From contig CAJYGB010000006.1 of the NCBI GenBank assembly GCA_913774355.1, forward strand, positions 1-64,000: a DNA stretch of 64,000 nucleotides, given 5' to 3'. Source of the stretch: an uncultured Chryseobacterium sp. (lineage in GTDB: Bacteria; Bacteroidota; Bacteroidia; Flavobacteriales; Weeksellaceae). How positions within the stretch are numbered: the first letter of the stretch is position 1; each line of letters starts with the position of its first letter. Positions 17,908-26,885 of this stretch are shown in pieces. The position numbers and the translations under genes were made by a program. Under the pieces are notes generated by a model. That model was not told where the DNA came from. It worked only from the letters and a program-made list of their open reading frames with translations, and did not search any database.

Positions 17908-18340
17908 AAAAGTAAAAGAAAGAATCTATATGACAAAGAATTTTACAGAAACGGACAGTAAAATTTATAGGTAACATGATCATGCCCGCATAAAATACTT
18001 GTTTAAACACCCTTGCTTATCATAAAAAATAAGATTATTAAATAATGCGATTATCAGATAATTGTGCTGGAATTAATAGTATAAAAAATAGATAGCGCAA
18101 ATTCAAAAGGAATTCATTATATTTATTTCCGGTACTTATCGTATTTTTAACATTAAGCATAACGAATGAAAAGGATTTAAAAAAGTACATTGTCTGATTA
18201 TATTTTAACATATTTTTAACATTAAGTTCATGTGATTTTAATGTCTTTTATGAGAATTTTCCATGGAATTGATGTTTTTATTGTTCCCAAAACAAAGCTC
18301 AAGGACAAAATTTTCATAAATATCCTCTGAAATGATATAA
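17908..18340. other. Divergent intergenic region GH127/araR
   Basis: AT-rich DNA between divergent genes. TATTTTTAACATTAAG recurs (about 18141 and 18210), a direct repeat that could be regulatory. I see no RNA gene or reading frame with support. Promoters of both flanking units must lie here or in the adjoining annotated sites. Confidence 0.5.
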
Positions 18341-18363
18341 TAAAGTGTAAAAAATACATTTAT
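18341..18363 (+). promoter_or_regulatory. Candidate AraR operator upstream of araR (autoregulation)
   Basis: Arms TAAAGTGT and ACATTTAT around a 7-base centre, the same 8-7-8 layout as the sites before araB, GH3, GH30 and tal. It ends 38 bases before the araR -7 element, so its placement differs from the other sites. It could serve araR, the divergent GH127 operon, or both. Confidence 0.6.
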
Positions 18364-18401
18364 ATTTTTTTCAGGGTAATGAAAATCTTCGGGTAAAGGC
18401 T

Positions 18402-18409
18402 TACCTTTG
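18402..18409 (+). promoter_or_regulatory. -7 promoter element of araR
   Basis: TACCTTTG matches TAnnTTTG and ends 14 bases before the araR ATG at 18424. The predicted mRNA leader is only several bases long. Confidence 0.55.
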
Positions 18410-18423
18410 TAAAAAAATAAAAG

Positions 18424-19110
18424 ATGACGCAAGATTATTCTCAATTTCAGAGGCATCTGGTAGCAGTTGACTGCATTATTTTCGGGTTCGATGGCGAGCA
18501 TCTGAAAATCCTTCTGGTGCAGAGAAATTTTGAGCCTAAAATGGGAGAATGGTCTCTGATGGGCGGATTCATCGGTGATGAAGAAACGTCTGATGAAGCG
18601 GCGCACCGGGTTTTAAATACCCTTACCGGACTGGAAAACATCTATCTGGAACAGCTTAATTCCTATACCCAGATCGACCGAGAACCGACTGCGAGGATTA
18701 TGTCGATTTCCTATTATGCCCTGATTAATATTGAAAAGAATATCCAGATCAATGAAAAGTATAATGCGAAATGGTTTGACCTGAATGAACGTCCTGAACT
18801 TATCTTTGACCACAATGATATGGTAAAGGATGCCATTCTGCGGCTGAGGAGAAGAGCTACCACCAGGCCGATCGGATTTGAGCTCCTGCCGGAAAAATTC
18901 ACGATGAAAGACCTGCAGACTCTGTACGAAGCCATCTTCAACGAACAATATGACAAGCGGAATTTCATCAGTAAAATCAATGCACTGGATATTCTGGTGA
19001 AAACCGAAGAAAAGGATATGACCTCATCCAAAAAAGGCTCTTTCCTATACCGCTTTGACGAAGGTAAATATCAGAAAAAGCTTGCGGAAGGGTTTATGTT
19101 CAAAATATAA
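18424..19110 (+). CDS. araR: AraR-type transcriptional regulator (degenerate Nudix domain plus winged helix)
   Basis: 228 residues: a Nudix fold (about 10-145) followed by an NrtR-type winged helix (about 155-225). The Nudix box keeps its first part (GGFIGDEETSDEAAHR) but has VLNTLTGL where active enzymes have E-x-x-E-E, so the metal-binding glutamates are gone and hydrolysis is unlikely. This is the layout of the Bacteroidetes AraR regulators, which bind L-arabinose and repress arabinose genes. Context agrees: it is divergent from the GH127-led operon, in the same region as araB/A/D, and an operator-like palindrome precedes it. It ends in a bidirectional terminator. Confidence 0.85.
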   Translation: MTQDYSQFQRHLVAVDCIIFGFDGEHLKILLVQRNFEPKMGEWSLMGGFIGDEETSDEAAHRVLNTLTGLENIYLEQLNSYTQIDREPTARIMSISYYALINIEKNIQINEKYNAKWFDLNERPELIFDHNDMVKDAILRLRRRATTRPIGFELLPEKFTMKDLQTLYEAIFNEQYDKRNFISKINALDILVKTEEKDMTSSKKGSFLYRFDEGKYQKKLAEGFMFKI

Positions 19111-19130
19111 CAATCCTTCCCTGAAAATAT

Positions 19131-19163
19131 AAAGCCTTTCAGCATGATACGCTGAAAGGCTTT
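19131..19163. terminator. Bidirectional terminator between araR and the convergent secreted-protein gene
   Basis: Thirteen-base arms AAAGCCTTTCAGC / GCTGAAAGGCTTT with a 7-base loop, T-rich on the right and A-rich on the left. It is placed between two convergent genes. Confidence 0.8.
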
Positions 19164-19167
19164 ACTT

Positions 19168-19908
19168 TTATATTCTTTCCATTTCCATTTTTCTCGGTCC
19201 CATGTCAATTTCCTGCTTCAGGACTTCACGGGTCTTCACATCAATATAATATGTGCTTTGTGCTTTCTTTTGTGAAATGTCGTCCGTTACGGAAACCATC
19301 CACACCGCTTTGTTTTTATAGGTACCTTTTTTTGTTCCGGTAACATAAGCTTTCATAATACCTTTTCCCAGATCCGGATTATAATCGAATATCGCCAGTT
19401 CCGTTGTATATCCTTCTTTCAGCGGGAGCCAGCGGATCAGCTGGGTGTATAAATTGCTGTCGAAGAATTTCCCGTCGGTAACTTCACTGATTTCAGTCTT
19501 GTTATTTTTGGCTTTATCCAGATAGTATCCTGTTACGGTATTTTTCTTTCCGAAATCCAGCAGCATATCGCGCTGGGTATTGAACGAAGTGTGTTTTACC
19601 GGTGAGAAATCCGAAAATTCCGCGATGGTCTCGTCTTTCCAGTCGGGCATATTTTTCATTTTCACCGTTGAATTTACGGTAATGCGGTCTCTGGATTTCA
19701 GGATGCCGGTATCCACGGTACCGATTTCAATTTTTTCCGTACCTTTTATCATATACCAAACCATTGAATACGATTCATTTTTGATCAATGAACGGTCGAC
19801 CTGATTATTTTCAGGGGTTTGAACGGATTGTTGGGCACTGGAAAAAGCAGGCTGGAACATTATAAGCAGTGGAAGAATTTTTAATAATTTCATGAGTTTA
19901 TTTTTCAT
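19168..19908 (-). CDS. Secreted protein of unknown function (DUF3108-like)
   Basis: 246 residues from MKNKLMKLLKILPLLIMF; a start 46 codons upstream gives an unlikely N-terminus and is rejected, while a Met five codons inside is also possible. The signal peptide ends near FSSAQ. The remainder is beta-rich, with a YSMVWYMIKGTEKIEIGTV stretch and a closing YYIDVKTREVLKQEIDMG segment typical of periplasmic proteins resembling DUF3108 or outer-membrane lipoprotein-sorting folds. No catalytic motif is seen. It is a single gene with no link to the sugar genes apart from proximity. Confidence 0.65.
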   Translation of the reverse strand: MKNKLMKLLKILPLLIMFQPAFSSAQQSVQTPENNQVDRSLIKNESYSMVWYMIKGTEKIEIGTVDTGILKSRDRITVNSTVKMKNMPDWKDETIAEFSDFSPVKHTSFNTQRDMLLDFGKKNTVTGYYLDKAKNNKTEISEVTDGKFFDSNLYTQLIRWLPLKEGYTTELAIFDYNPDLGKGIMKAYVTGTKKGTYKNKAVWMVSVTDDISQKKAQSTYYIDVKTREVLKQEIDMGPRKMEMERI

Positions 19909-20078
19909 AATTAGTGAATAGACCTGGGAATATGTTACAGAATTTTGAAATTTAATATGGTAATATTTTAACACGAATCCGAAGGCAGAAACCGAGTTAC
20001 AGAGCTGGAAGAAAGGAAGCTGGATGCTGGAAGTTTTTTCTGACAACTTTACATATCAAATGATATTTATTGCACCTC

Positions 20079-20305
20079 ATAAAGTGCATTTCTATTTAAA
20101 AATTCTGATCATTTCCAGATTTATTCTTTTAAATCAATTGAAATAAAATAAATGGTATTTAAATTAATTCGGGAGAATGACGCCGTTCCGTTAATCGGGC
20201 TGCATCCGATGCTGATTTATACCGCCTTTTCAGGATTTGGTTTAATCATGACCGTTCTGATCATCGGGCTGTACCCGAGCTGATATAAGTCGTCCTTTCA
20301 GGACT
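20079..20305. repeat. Intergenic palindromic repeat cluster upstream of the secreted-protein gene
   Basis: It begins with ATAAAGTGCATTTCT as at 5300-5314 and includes twice-repeated ATCGGGCTG...CCGA and GTCGTCCTTTCAGGAC palindromes. The stretch 19909-20384 has no supported gene apart from this repeat. Confidence 0.55.
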
Positions 20306-20384
20306 TTATGCTGTATTTCTCTTTTTACTTCTATTCCTGTAGTAACACCCAGCAGAAAAAAAGTTAACCGTCAAAAAACGTAAA

Positions 20385-22292
20385 TTAAGACAAGCTTCCT
20401 GTGAATTTCATCCGGATGCCCTGCTGGAAATTGCTGATTGTTTTGAAAATTTCAATCAGGGTGACACGCTCGATTTTGGTAAGGCGGCTGATCTCGATAT
20501 AATTGTCCGGCATTTTCTTTTCGATGTTGATCTGGTAAACCTGGTTTTTCAGGCGCAACGCCATCAGATAATAATACGAATGATGCAGCTCCTGATATTG
20601 TTCTTTGCTGAACACACCTGTTTCCTGTAATTTTTTCATCCGTTCGCCGGTATTCTCACTGTCGATGTGATGCCTTAAAGCATACACACGAAGCAGATCG
20701 ACAATCGGGCTCATGGCGGTTTTGATGTCGAAGACTTCCGCTTTTCCGATGGTTTGTGTTTTGATCCGTTTGAAGAATGTTAGAGGCGGTTCGTACTGCA
20801 ATGCATTTTTAGCAATGAAAGTAAAAAATCTTTCGTTTGGCACCTGCAATTTCTCCTGGATAAAATCTTTCAGTTCGTTGATAATGGATTCTTCACCGTA
20901 AATATAACGGCAGTCGAAAAGGGTGGAAAATTTCATGGCATTTTCGGGAACGGTTTCATTGATCCATTCTTCGTAATTCCGTTTCCAATGCGATAAAGAG
21001 TGGGTCCATTTCGGATTGCTGGCCATAAATTCGCCTTTGCAATACACAAAACCAATGGTATTGAGATCATCGGAAACCCTTTTGGCAAAGTCGAGAAAGT
21101 ATTCACGCACTGTTTCTCGCTGTTCGTTGGCTTTATCTTCGTAAATGATGCCGTTGTCCTGATCGGTACTGAGTGTCTGCTCTTTCCGCCCTTCGCTTCC
21201 GGTGACCATAAACACGAATTTCGCCGGTGGTTTCCCGATCTGACGGATCACATTTTCGATCACTTTTACGGTAATGGTATCGGCAATGGTGGTAATGATC
21301 TGGCTGGCAATTTCCCCATGAACGCCGCGGCCCAGCAACTGATTGATCATATCCGGAACCTGAAGCCATTTTTTACGGAGCTCGATGGTGTTTCCGGCCT
21401 GCTTTACCGACTGGATAAAAACCAGCGGCGACTGTGCCTGCTCGCTCAACAACCGGTTCCGACTGAGGAATCCCGCCATATCACCGTCCTTCTCCACCAA
21501 TAAATATCTTGTTTTGGTTTTAAACATCATCAAAACCGCTTCATAAAGGTAAGCATCGCTGGAAATGGAAACAATGGGATTATCCATGACTTCTGAAACG
21601 GCTTTCTGAGGATCGATACATTCTGCAATCACTTTATCCCGCAACGTAATATCCGTAACGTAACCGATAATTTTCTGATCGGTTTCCCGACGGATAAATA
21701 AACAGCTTACCTTGTTTTTCGCCATGATGCGGGCCACTTCAAAAATCGGGGTGCTTTCGGTGCATGAAACAATATCTTTAAAAGCAATGCTTTCTATTTT
21801 CCGTGAGTACAACTGATCCGCCGCAAAATAACTTTCCTCAAAAGACGCCGGGGTTTTCACAAAATGCGCGAATTCTTCATCCAGCATTTTCTTCCCGAAA
21901 TCTGAAGTGAAATAATGAAAGAATTCTTCATACGCATTACAAAGCTCCGTAAATTCCTTTTTGGGCAGGGTGTACACCACCGTTCCTTTCTTCGCCATCA
22001 CCGATTTCAAGGCCCGGACCCTGTTCAGCACAACGGAAATCCCTCCGAAACAATACGGTGAGTGATGAACTTCAATACAACGTTTATCCTGGGATGCATC
22101 GAAGAAAAAAGTTTCGTATTCGCCTTCCATAATGACATCCACGCCCTGCATCTCCGTCACTTCCTGACGATAGGCCAGGGTTTCTTTATAGAATGTTTTC
22201 TTCTGCATACTTTCGGATACTTCCTGCAATACGCTTTCCGGCAAAAGGCTGAAAGGCGGTGTTTTTTGTAAAAGCGGGATTAGATGTTCCAT
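20385..22292 (-). CDS. Cyclic-nucleotide-binding-like / CBS pair / DUF294 nucleotidyltransferase-like protein
   Basis: 635 residues with four parts in order: a CAP-ED cNMP-binding-like domain (about 10-140), two CBS motifs (about 165-290), a DUF294 nucleotidyltransferase-like domain with the GSEGRKEQTLSTDQDN motif near residue 365 (the GS and two Asp residues of the GlnD/PII-uridylyltransferase fold), and a helical DUF294 C-terminal domain. Such proteins are thought to be cytoplasmic signalling proteins sensing adenylates. The reaction is not known. The start lies 4 bases after the stop of the upstream exonuclease, and the same gene pair recurs in many bacteria. Confidence 0.87.
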   Translation of the reverse strand: MEHLIPLLQKTPPFSLLPESVLQEVSESMQKKTFYKETLAYRQEVTEMQGVDVIMEGEYETFFFDASQDKRCIEVHHSPYCFGGISVVLNRVRALKSVMAKKGTVVYTLPKKEFTELCNAYEEFFHYFTSDFGKKMLDEEFAHFVKTPASFEESYFAADQLYSRKIESIAFKDIVSCTESTPIFEVARIMAKNKVSCLFIRRETDQKIIGYVTDITLRDKVIAECIDPQKAVSEVMDNPIVSISSDAYLYEAVLMMFKTKTRYLLVEKDGDMAGFLSRNRLLSEQAQSPLVFIQSVKQAGNTIELRKKWLQVPDMINQLLGRGVHGEIASQIITTIADTITVKVIENVIRQIGKPPAKFVFMVTGSEGRKEQTLSTDQDNGIIYEDKANEQRETVREYFLDFAKRVSDDLNTIGFVYCKGEFMASNPKWTHSLSHWKRNYEEWINETVPENAMKFSTLFDCRYIYGEESIINELKDFIQEKLQVPNERFFTFIAKNALQYEPPLTFFKRIKTQTIGKAEVFDIKTAMSPIVDLLRVYALRHHIDSENTGERMKKLQETGVFSKEQYQELHHSYYYLMALRLKNQVYQINIEKKMPDNYIEISRLTKIERVTLIEIFKTISNFQQGIRMKFTGSLS

Positions 22293-22296
22293 AAAT

Positions 22297-22941
22297 TTAT
22301 AAAGATTTTAAAACGGGAAAATGTAGTTTTTCAGTGATCAGTCGGTCTTTTTCATCCAGATCTTTTTGAGACAGTTGGTTCTGCCGGCGGATTTCAAAGA
22401 AGCAGCGGGCTGTTGTTGCTGCATCGATCATGGCATTGTGGGAAGGTTCTCCCGTTTCGTTCAGTAAGTACCGGCTGAGTTCCGGCAACCGCATGCAGGC
22501 GGCTGAACTTCCAGATCTATATTGACTGCTTTTCAGCATGGTACAGTAAAAACGGCTGTTTTCAAAAGGATTCGGTAGCCCTGCCCTCAGAAAATCAGCA
22601 GCGAGGATGTGAAGGTCAAATTCGAGGAAATGTCCGATGATCAATGGCTTGTATTTTGAAATATCATCTGCGAGGATTTCCAGCACTTCCCTCCTGCTCC
22701 TCCCACGGGACCGCAAAAACTCTTCAGTGATCCCATGAACCCGGAAGGATTCTTCACTGATGGTGAGGTCTTCCTCAAAAATATACCGGTCTTCCCTTTT
22801 TATCTCCGTTCCGTCTTCCGAACAGACGATCCAGGATACCTGAACCGCAGAAGGCCAGTTTCCGGTATCGGAATACGGCAGATCCCAGCGTTTGGGAACG
22901 GCAGTGGTTTCTGTATCGATAAATAAGAGGTAAGGGTTCAC
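22297..22941 (-). CDS. 3'-5' exonuclease, DnaQ-like DEDDh family
   Basis: 214 residues. Exonuclease motif I is FIDTETTAVP (D9, E11), motif II lies in LIIGHFLEFDLHILAADFL, and motif III is HNAMIDAATTARCFFEI with the H-x4-D of the DEDDh class. It is similar in length to the epsilon-like proofreading proteins that stand alone. It is first of a two-gene unit with the DUF294/CBS gene. A TAnnTTTG element is found 17 bases upstream. The biological substrate (DNA, RNA or a small nucleotide) is not evident. Confidence 0.88.
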   Translation of the reverse strand: MNPYLLFIDTETTAVPKRWDLPYSDTGNWPSAVQVSWIVCSEDGTEIKREDRYIFEEDLTISEESFRVHGITEEFLRSRGRSRREVLEILADDISKYKPLIIGHFLEFDLHILAADFLRAGLPNPFENSRFYCTMLKSSQYRSGSSAACMRLPELSRYLLNETGEPSHNAMIDAATTARCFFEIRRQNQLSQKDLDEKDRLITEKLHFPVLKSL

Positions 22942-22957
22942 AGGAAATGTTTAAGTA

Positions 22958-22965
22958 CAAATGTA
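22958..22965 (-). promoter_or_regulatory. -7 promoter element of the exonuclease-DUF294 unit
   Basis: The minus strand reads TACATTTG, matching TAnnTTTG, 16 bases upstream of the exonuclease ATG. No good -33 element was identified. Confidence 0.5.
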
Positions 22966-23125
22966 AGTATTAAAATACAGTTTGCCGCCCAGCTAAATCC
23001 TTAAAATACATCTTTCGTTGATTTCAGGTTCATTTTTTCCCTGACTGGCTATGATCATACCAATTGGTGTTAGTGAACAGGCAGAAAGCTGCACATTATT
23101 TTTTTAGCGATGATCATGTGGAAAA

Positions 23126-23149
23126 GCTGCTTAACATTTGTTAAGCAGC
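23126..23149 (-). terminator. Terminator downstream of the fibre-like secreted-protein gene
   Basis: A perfect 10-base stem GCTGCTTAAC / GTTAAGCAGC with a 4-base loop, followed on the minus strand by TTTT. It lies 49 bases past the stop of the 23198-24655 gene. Confidence 0.75.
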
Positions 23150-23197
23150 CTTCTTAAATCAAAAGAAAAAGAAAAGTTACCGGGACATACGGGAGCT

Positions 23198-24655
23198 TTA
23201 GTGGACCACTTTCAGGATGTCTCCTGTACGGTACAATGCTCCTGCAGGCAATCCGGCTGCCGACGCCGCAGCATTATCCGCATACTCATTGCAGCCTGAA
23301 ATAATGGCCGGGGTAAGATCTGAGGAACTTTTTACCACATGCAGTTTAGCTGCCGGTGCATTGGTTCCCAAGCCTACCCTGCCCTGGAAATAATTTTTTG
23401 TGTTTTCACCTTCCGAGTACAGGTTAAAGGCATTGGCTTCCGTATCCCCGGTAAACCGGAACGGTTTTATGTAAATCCCGTATGATTTCCCGATGGTATT
23501 CTGTGACTGTCCGCTCGTTCCGTCAATTAATAATCCGTACAAAGCATTGATATTGGCTGTAATATTATTGGTAGACGCGAAATTGATGTAGGATCTTAAC
23601 GGTGCTGCATAATCTGATACATTGACAGTTCCGGAAGTCCCAGTCACTTCCATACCAGAGGTTGTCCCTGTCATATTAACGGTATTTACCGTCCCACCCC
23701 TAACATCTGCCTGAGCTATAGACTTACCGCCTGAAGCATTTCCTGAGGCATTCAGAACATATCCCGGCAGAGCCGTGAGGGTACTGTAACCACTATACCC
23801 GTACAGGTCACCTGTTAAGCTTAAATTTCCCATATTGGCACTCACCAGAGTAGTGGAAGCATTTCCAGATACCGTACCCGATTTCAGTTCTCCTCCCACA
23901 GCTGCTACGGAAACGAGTGAAGCAATTCCGGATACTGATTTGGATGAATTGTCTTTCTGTCCGGTAAGATAATAGGAGAAAGTGGCACTTTGCCCTCCCC
24001 TTGCGACTTTTGATACGTCGACAGCTGTATTATCCAGCCCGACTACACCTCCTGTTCCTGATTCAGAATTATCCAGCAGGTAGTTATACATCCCTGTTTT
24101 GGCTCCCTCTTTATTTGAAATAATCTTGTTCTGAATTCCGAAAGAACTCCCGGTTCCGCCTGAAGTGTTATTTTCATTAACATAGAGGCTGGTGTTGGGA
24201 TTAGCTCCGGGATCCAGTCCTATCCCGATCTTTCCTTTTTGGTAAATATTCTGTGTATTCAAAGCGGCAGGCAGATTGGTTCCTGAAATATTCCACGGAC
24301 CTGCTCCTCCTATTTTTTTCCATAGGGCGCCATCAAAATAATAATATCCAATAGTGGTGACCTCTGCTGTCTTTGCGGTAACATCATCGGCTGTAGAGCT
24401 TGTAGCATTGGAAGCATCAAGGGCTTCTGTAATATAAACTATTGCTCCCGTCTGATCGGTTGCATACAGCTGATCCTTAGCTTTAAGTTCTGTACCTTTC
24501 AGCTTTGGGGCTATAATACCGTCTGTTTTGGTAAGGTCTGCCGGTACAGACCGTACATCTAATGTTGCTTTTGGGGAATCTGTATTAATACCCACCTGTG
24601 AAAGGAGCATGGAACTGAACAGAACTCCGGCTGTAAGTGTTAAATTTTTGATCAT
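23198..24655 (-). CDS. Secreted low-complexity protein with GINTxxPxATLDV start (fibre/adhesin-like)
   Basis: 485 residues. A signal peptide (to LLSQ) is followed by VGINTDSPKATLDVRS, the standard opening of a large flavobacterial family of secreted proteins, then a FDGALWKKIGG segment. The centre is rich in Gly, Ser, Thr and Asn, with repeated TGTTSGMEVTG-like beta motifs, and the C-terminal VGLGTNAPAAKLHVVK is a second copy of the opening motif. Such beta-helical proteins resemble phage tail-fibre shafts. No enzymatic motif is seen, and the function is unknown. It is next to a TPR-HTH regulator gene on the same strand. Confidence 0.7.
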   Translation of the reverse strand: MIKNLTLTAGVLFSSMLLSQVGINTDSPKATLDVRSVPADLTKTDGIIAPKLKGTELKAKDQLYATDQTGAIVYITEALDASNATSSTADDVTAKTAEVTTIGYYYFDGALWKKIGGAGPWNISGTNLPAALNTQNIYQKGKIGIGLDPGANPNTSLYVNENNTSGGTGSSFGIQNKIISNKEGAKTGMYNYLLDNSESGTGGVVGLDNTAVDVSKVARGGQSATFSYYLTGQKDNSSKSVSGIASLVSVAAVGGELKSGTVSGNASTTLVSANMGNLSLTGDLYGYSGYSTLTALPGYVLNASGNASGGKSIAQADVRGGTVNTVNMTGTTSGMEVTGTSGTVNVSDYAAPLRSYINFASTNNITANINALYGLLIDGTSGQSQNTIGKSYGIYIKPFRFTGDTEANAFNLYSEGENTKNYFQGRVGLGTNAPAAKLHVVKSSSDLTPAIISGCNEYADNAAASAAGLPAGALYRTGDILKVVH

Positions 24656-24758
24656 AATTCTATTTTACAGCAAATAACGACTTAACGGATCAGCAAAAAA
24701 AGAATCATAGCTCTGAAATACGTTATTTCATAGCTAAAATAAAAAATAATATCTATAA

Positions 24759-26309
24759 TCATCTAACAATCAAATATTTATCTTCATTAATCTGTTTAAT
24801 GAATGCAGAGGGCGACATGCCTGTTATGGTCTTAAAAACAGAGGTAAATGAGCTGTACGGCAACCCGCACTCCTCTGCCAGATAGGTAATTTTGTAATTG
24901 CGGTAATTTGGTTCGGTATACAGTTTATTGACGATGTAAGTAATTTTCAGTTTGTTGATGTAGTGATTGAAATTAGCAGCCTTATGCCTGCTGATTATAT
25001 TGGACAGATAAGTAACATTGGTTCCCAGCGACGCAGCGAGAGATGCAATCGTCAGTTTCTTATGGGTAATCCTCTCTGACTTCTCAAATTCTTCGAGTTT
25101 TTGCAGGATCTCCTGTTCTTTTTCTTCCGAAAGTGATACCACAGGGGAAGCAACCTCCCTTTTTTCCTGAACGGGACGAGTATCCTCAATGAAATGATGC
25201 ACCAGCCGGTCAACGGCCCGCATGTATAGTTCCCTGTTTTTTTTAGCTTTCTTCCTGTACAGAAAAATAATCATGCCTGAGATGAGCAGTATCAGTAAGA
25301 GTAACCATCCCAGAATCACTTTTCCATCTTTCTGAACTGCGATTTCTTTTGTTAGTCCTTCCTTCGATTGTTTGAATGCCAGAGACACGGCATTGTTTTT
25401 TTCAGTAGTGTAATTGTTGTTAAGCGTTACATATATATTGTAGTTTTTTCTCGCATTGGCAACATCCCCTAACTCCCCATAAGATTTGGCCAGCACTTCA
25501 TGCAGAGAACTTCTAAGCTTCGTATCTGGAAAATCCATCAAATGTACCCCCTTTTCAGCATAATTCACCGCCCGCCTGTAGTCTTTTTTTTCATCATAAA
25601 GCTTGGCATAGCTTTCCATAAGGTAGGGAACAATAAACTTATTTTTGTATGCCGAAGCAATATTCTGGCTGATCTTAAAGCATATTTCGGAAGAATCATA
25701 TTTTTTCATGAACAGATAAGACCCGCCCAGCAACAAATAATCCTGGGCTTCCTTCTCTGCCCTTCTGGCATCTTTCTTCAGGTTTTTCAGGATGGCAAGG
25801 GACTTTTTATAGTTCCCGGCGGCAGAGCGGTATTGATTTTCACCGTATCTGGCATTCCCGATCTCATAAAAGACAGATGCCTTTGTATGGAGGCTTTTAT
25901 ATGTTGCCGGAAGCTGATCGAGCATTACCAACGCCTTGCCGTAATTTTCCAGGGCTTCATGATTGAGGTCCAGGCGCCTGTAACATTCAGCGACCGAACA
26001 TAAGGAAACTGCTGATGAATATGTATCATTAAGCTGGTCCGCAATTTCTTTTGCCTTGAAAGAGGAATGGAGCGATAATCTGTTTTTGCCCATGACAGAA
26101 TAAGATCCGCTCATCAGCTGATATGCCCTCATTTTCTGCCGGGCAGTGGCTTCCGGGTTCGCAATAATTTTTCTGGCATCAGATATCGCTATTTCAGGAT
26201 GATTGCACTGATGGTCTGAAAATCCTTTTTCCAGGATGCTGTCAACCTGAGTCTGGGCACAGGACAGCTGAAAAACAACCAGGGTAAGCAGTATGTAGAG
26301 TTTCATCAT
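24759..26309 (-). CDS. TPR-repeat membrane-anchored AraC-type regulator
   Basis: 516 residues: signal peptide (to LSCAQ), about six tetratricopeptide-like repeats (roughly 30-300), one transmembrane segment LGWLLLLILLISGMIIFLYRKK (about 330-350), and a C-terminal AraC-type double helix-turn-helix (about 410-510, with LAASLGTNVTYLSNIISRH and YLAEECGLPYSSFTSVFKTITGMSPSAFIKQ). This architecture is frequent in Flavobacteriia: a periplasmic sensor and a cytoplasmic DNA-binding part in one chain. The gene immediately downstream, the fibre-like secreted protein, may be its target. The signal sensed is unknown. Confidence 0.88.
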   Translation of the reverse strand: MMKLYILLTLVVFQLSCAQTQVDSILEKGFSDHQCNHPEIAISDARKIIANPEATARQKMRAYQLMSGSYSVMGKNRLSLHSSFKAKEIADQLNDTYSSAVSLCSVAECYRRLDLNHEALENYGKALVMLDQLPATYKSLHTKASVFYEIGNARYGENQYRSAAGNYKKSLAILKNLKKDARRAEKEAQDYLLLGGSYLFMKKYDSSEICFKISQNIASAYKNKFIVPYLMESYAKLYDEKKDYRRAVNYAEKGVHLMDFPDTKLRSSLHEVLAKSYGELGDVANARKNYNIYVTLNNNYTTEKNNAVSLAFKQSKEGLTKEIAVQKDGKVILGWLLLLILLISGMIIFLYRKKAKKNRELYMRAVDRLVHHFIEDTRPVQEKREVASPVVSLSEEKEQEILQKLEEFEKSERITHKKLTIASLAASLGTNVTYLSNIISRHKAANFNHYINKLKITYIVNKLYTEPNYRNYKITYLAEECGLPYSSFTSVFKTITGMSPSAFIKQINEDKYLIVR

Positions 26310-26328
26310 AAATCTTTAATGTTTTGCA

Positions 26329-26336
26329 CAAATATA
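26329..26336 (-). promoter_or_regulatory. -7 promoter element of the TPR-HTH regulator gene
   Basis: The minus strand reads TATATTTG, a perfect TAnnTTTG, 19 bases before the ATG at 26309. Confidence 0.55.
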
Positions 26337-26457
26337 AAATAAAAGCCTTTATGTAAGCCTAAAATGCTTGTTATGATCATAGGCGGAAAACATTTTTGAT
26401 GAGCTGATGATGATTTCAAAAAATTAACAAATTAAACTGATTCATTAGAGGGTACCA

Positions 26458-26814
26458 TTAGTTTCTTTTACCGATCCATCCCAGGTGCGTATGCCTGAAA
26501 TCATCAGTGAACTTCAGTCCGTAGCCGAAAATCCGATCCATGGAAGAATGCCCCAACAGGATAATTCCTACCAATTCTACTTCCGGAAGATGAAGGAAAA
26601 ATCCGGTAACCAGAACGAAGACGGCTGTCATTTTGTGATGAAAAAAGTTGTAAAGCCATGCTCCTGATTTAGGATTGAAGAGATAACCGGCCATGGAAAC
26701 ATCAGGGAGCAGGATGCAAAGGGGAAAAAGCCACCAGGAAAATTCCAGCTGACTGAACAGAAAGACTGATAAACAGAATTGTGCAATTTCTTCAAGTATC
26801 AGGAGATTTTTCAT
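26458..26814 (-). CDS. DUF4260 family membrane protein
   Basis: 118 residues from MKNLLILEEIAQFCLSV. A frame starting 25 codons earlier (26889) overlaps the upstream gene by four bases, which could mean coupling, but the added residues do not resemble the family. Three to four hydrophobic helices are visible, with FHHKMTAVFVLVTGFFL and the C-terminal GHSSMDRIFGYGLKFTDDFRHTHLGWIGK, a stretch I recall as typical of DUF4260. Function is unknown. It follows the Crp/Fnr gene and is likely co-transcribed with it. Confidence 0.8.
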   Translation of the reverse strand: MKNLLILEEIAQFCLSVFLFSQLEFSWWLFPLCILLPDVSMAGYLFNPKSGAWLYNFFHHKMTAVFVLVTGFFLHLPEVELVGIILLGHSSMDRIFGYGLKFTDDFRHTHLGWIGKRN

Positions 26815-26885
26815 TGGATTTGTGATATGTTGTCTTTGAATGATACAAATATCCGTCGCCCTGAAATTTTTTCGCTTGACAAAAG

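Noticed and set aside
18424..19110. Active Nudix hydrolase
   Set aside because: The catalytic glutamates of the Nudix box are missing and a winged helix follows.
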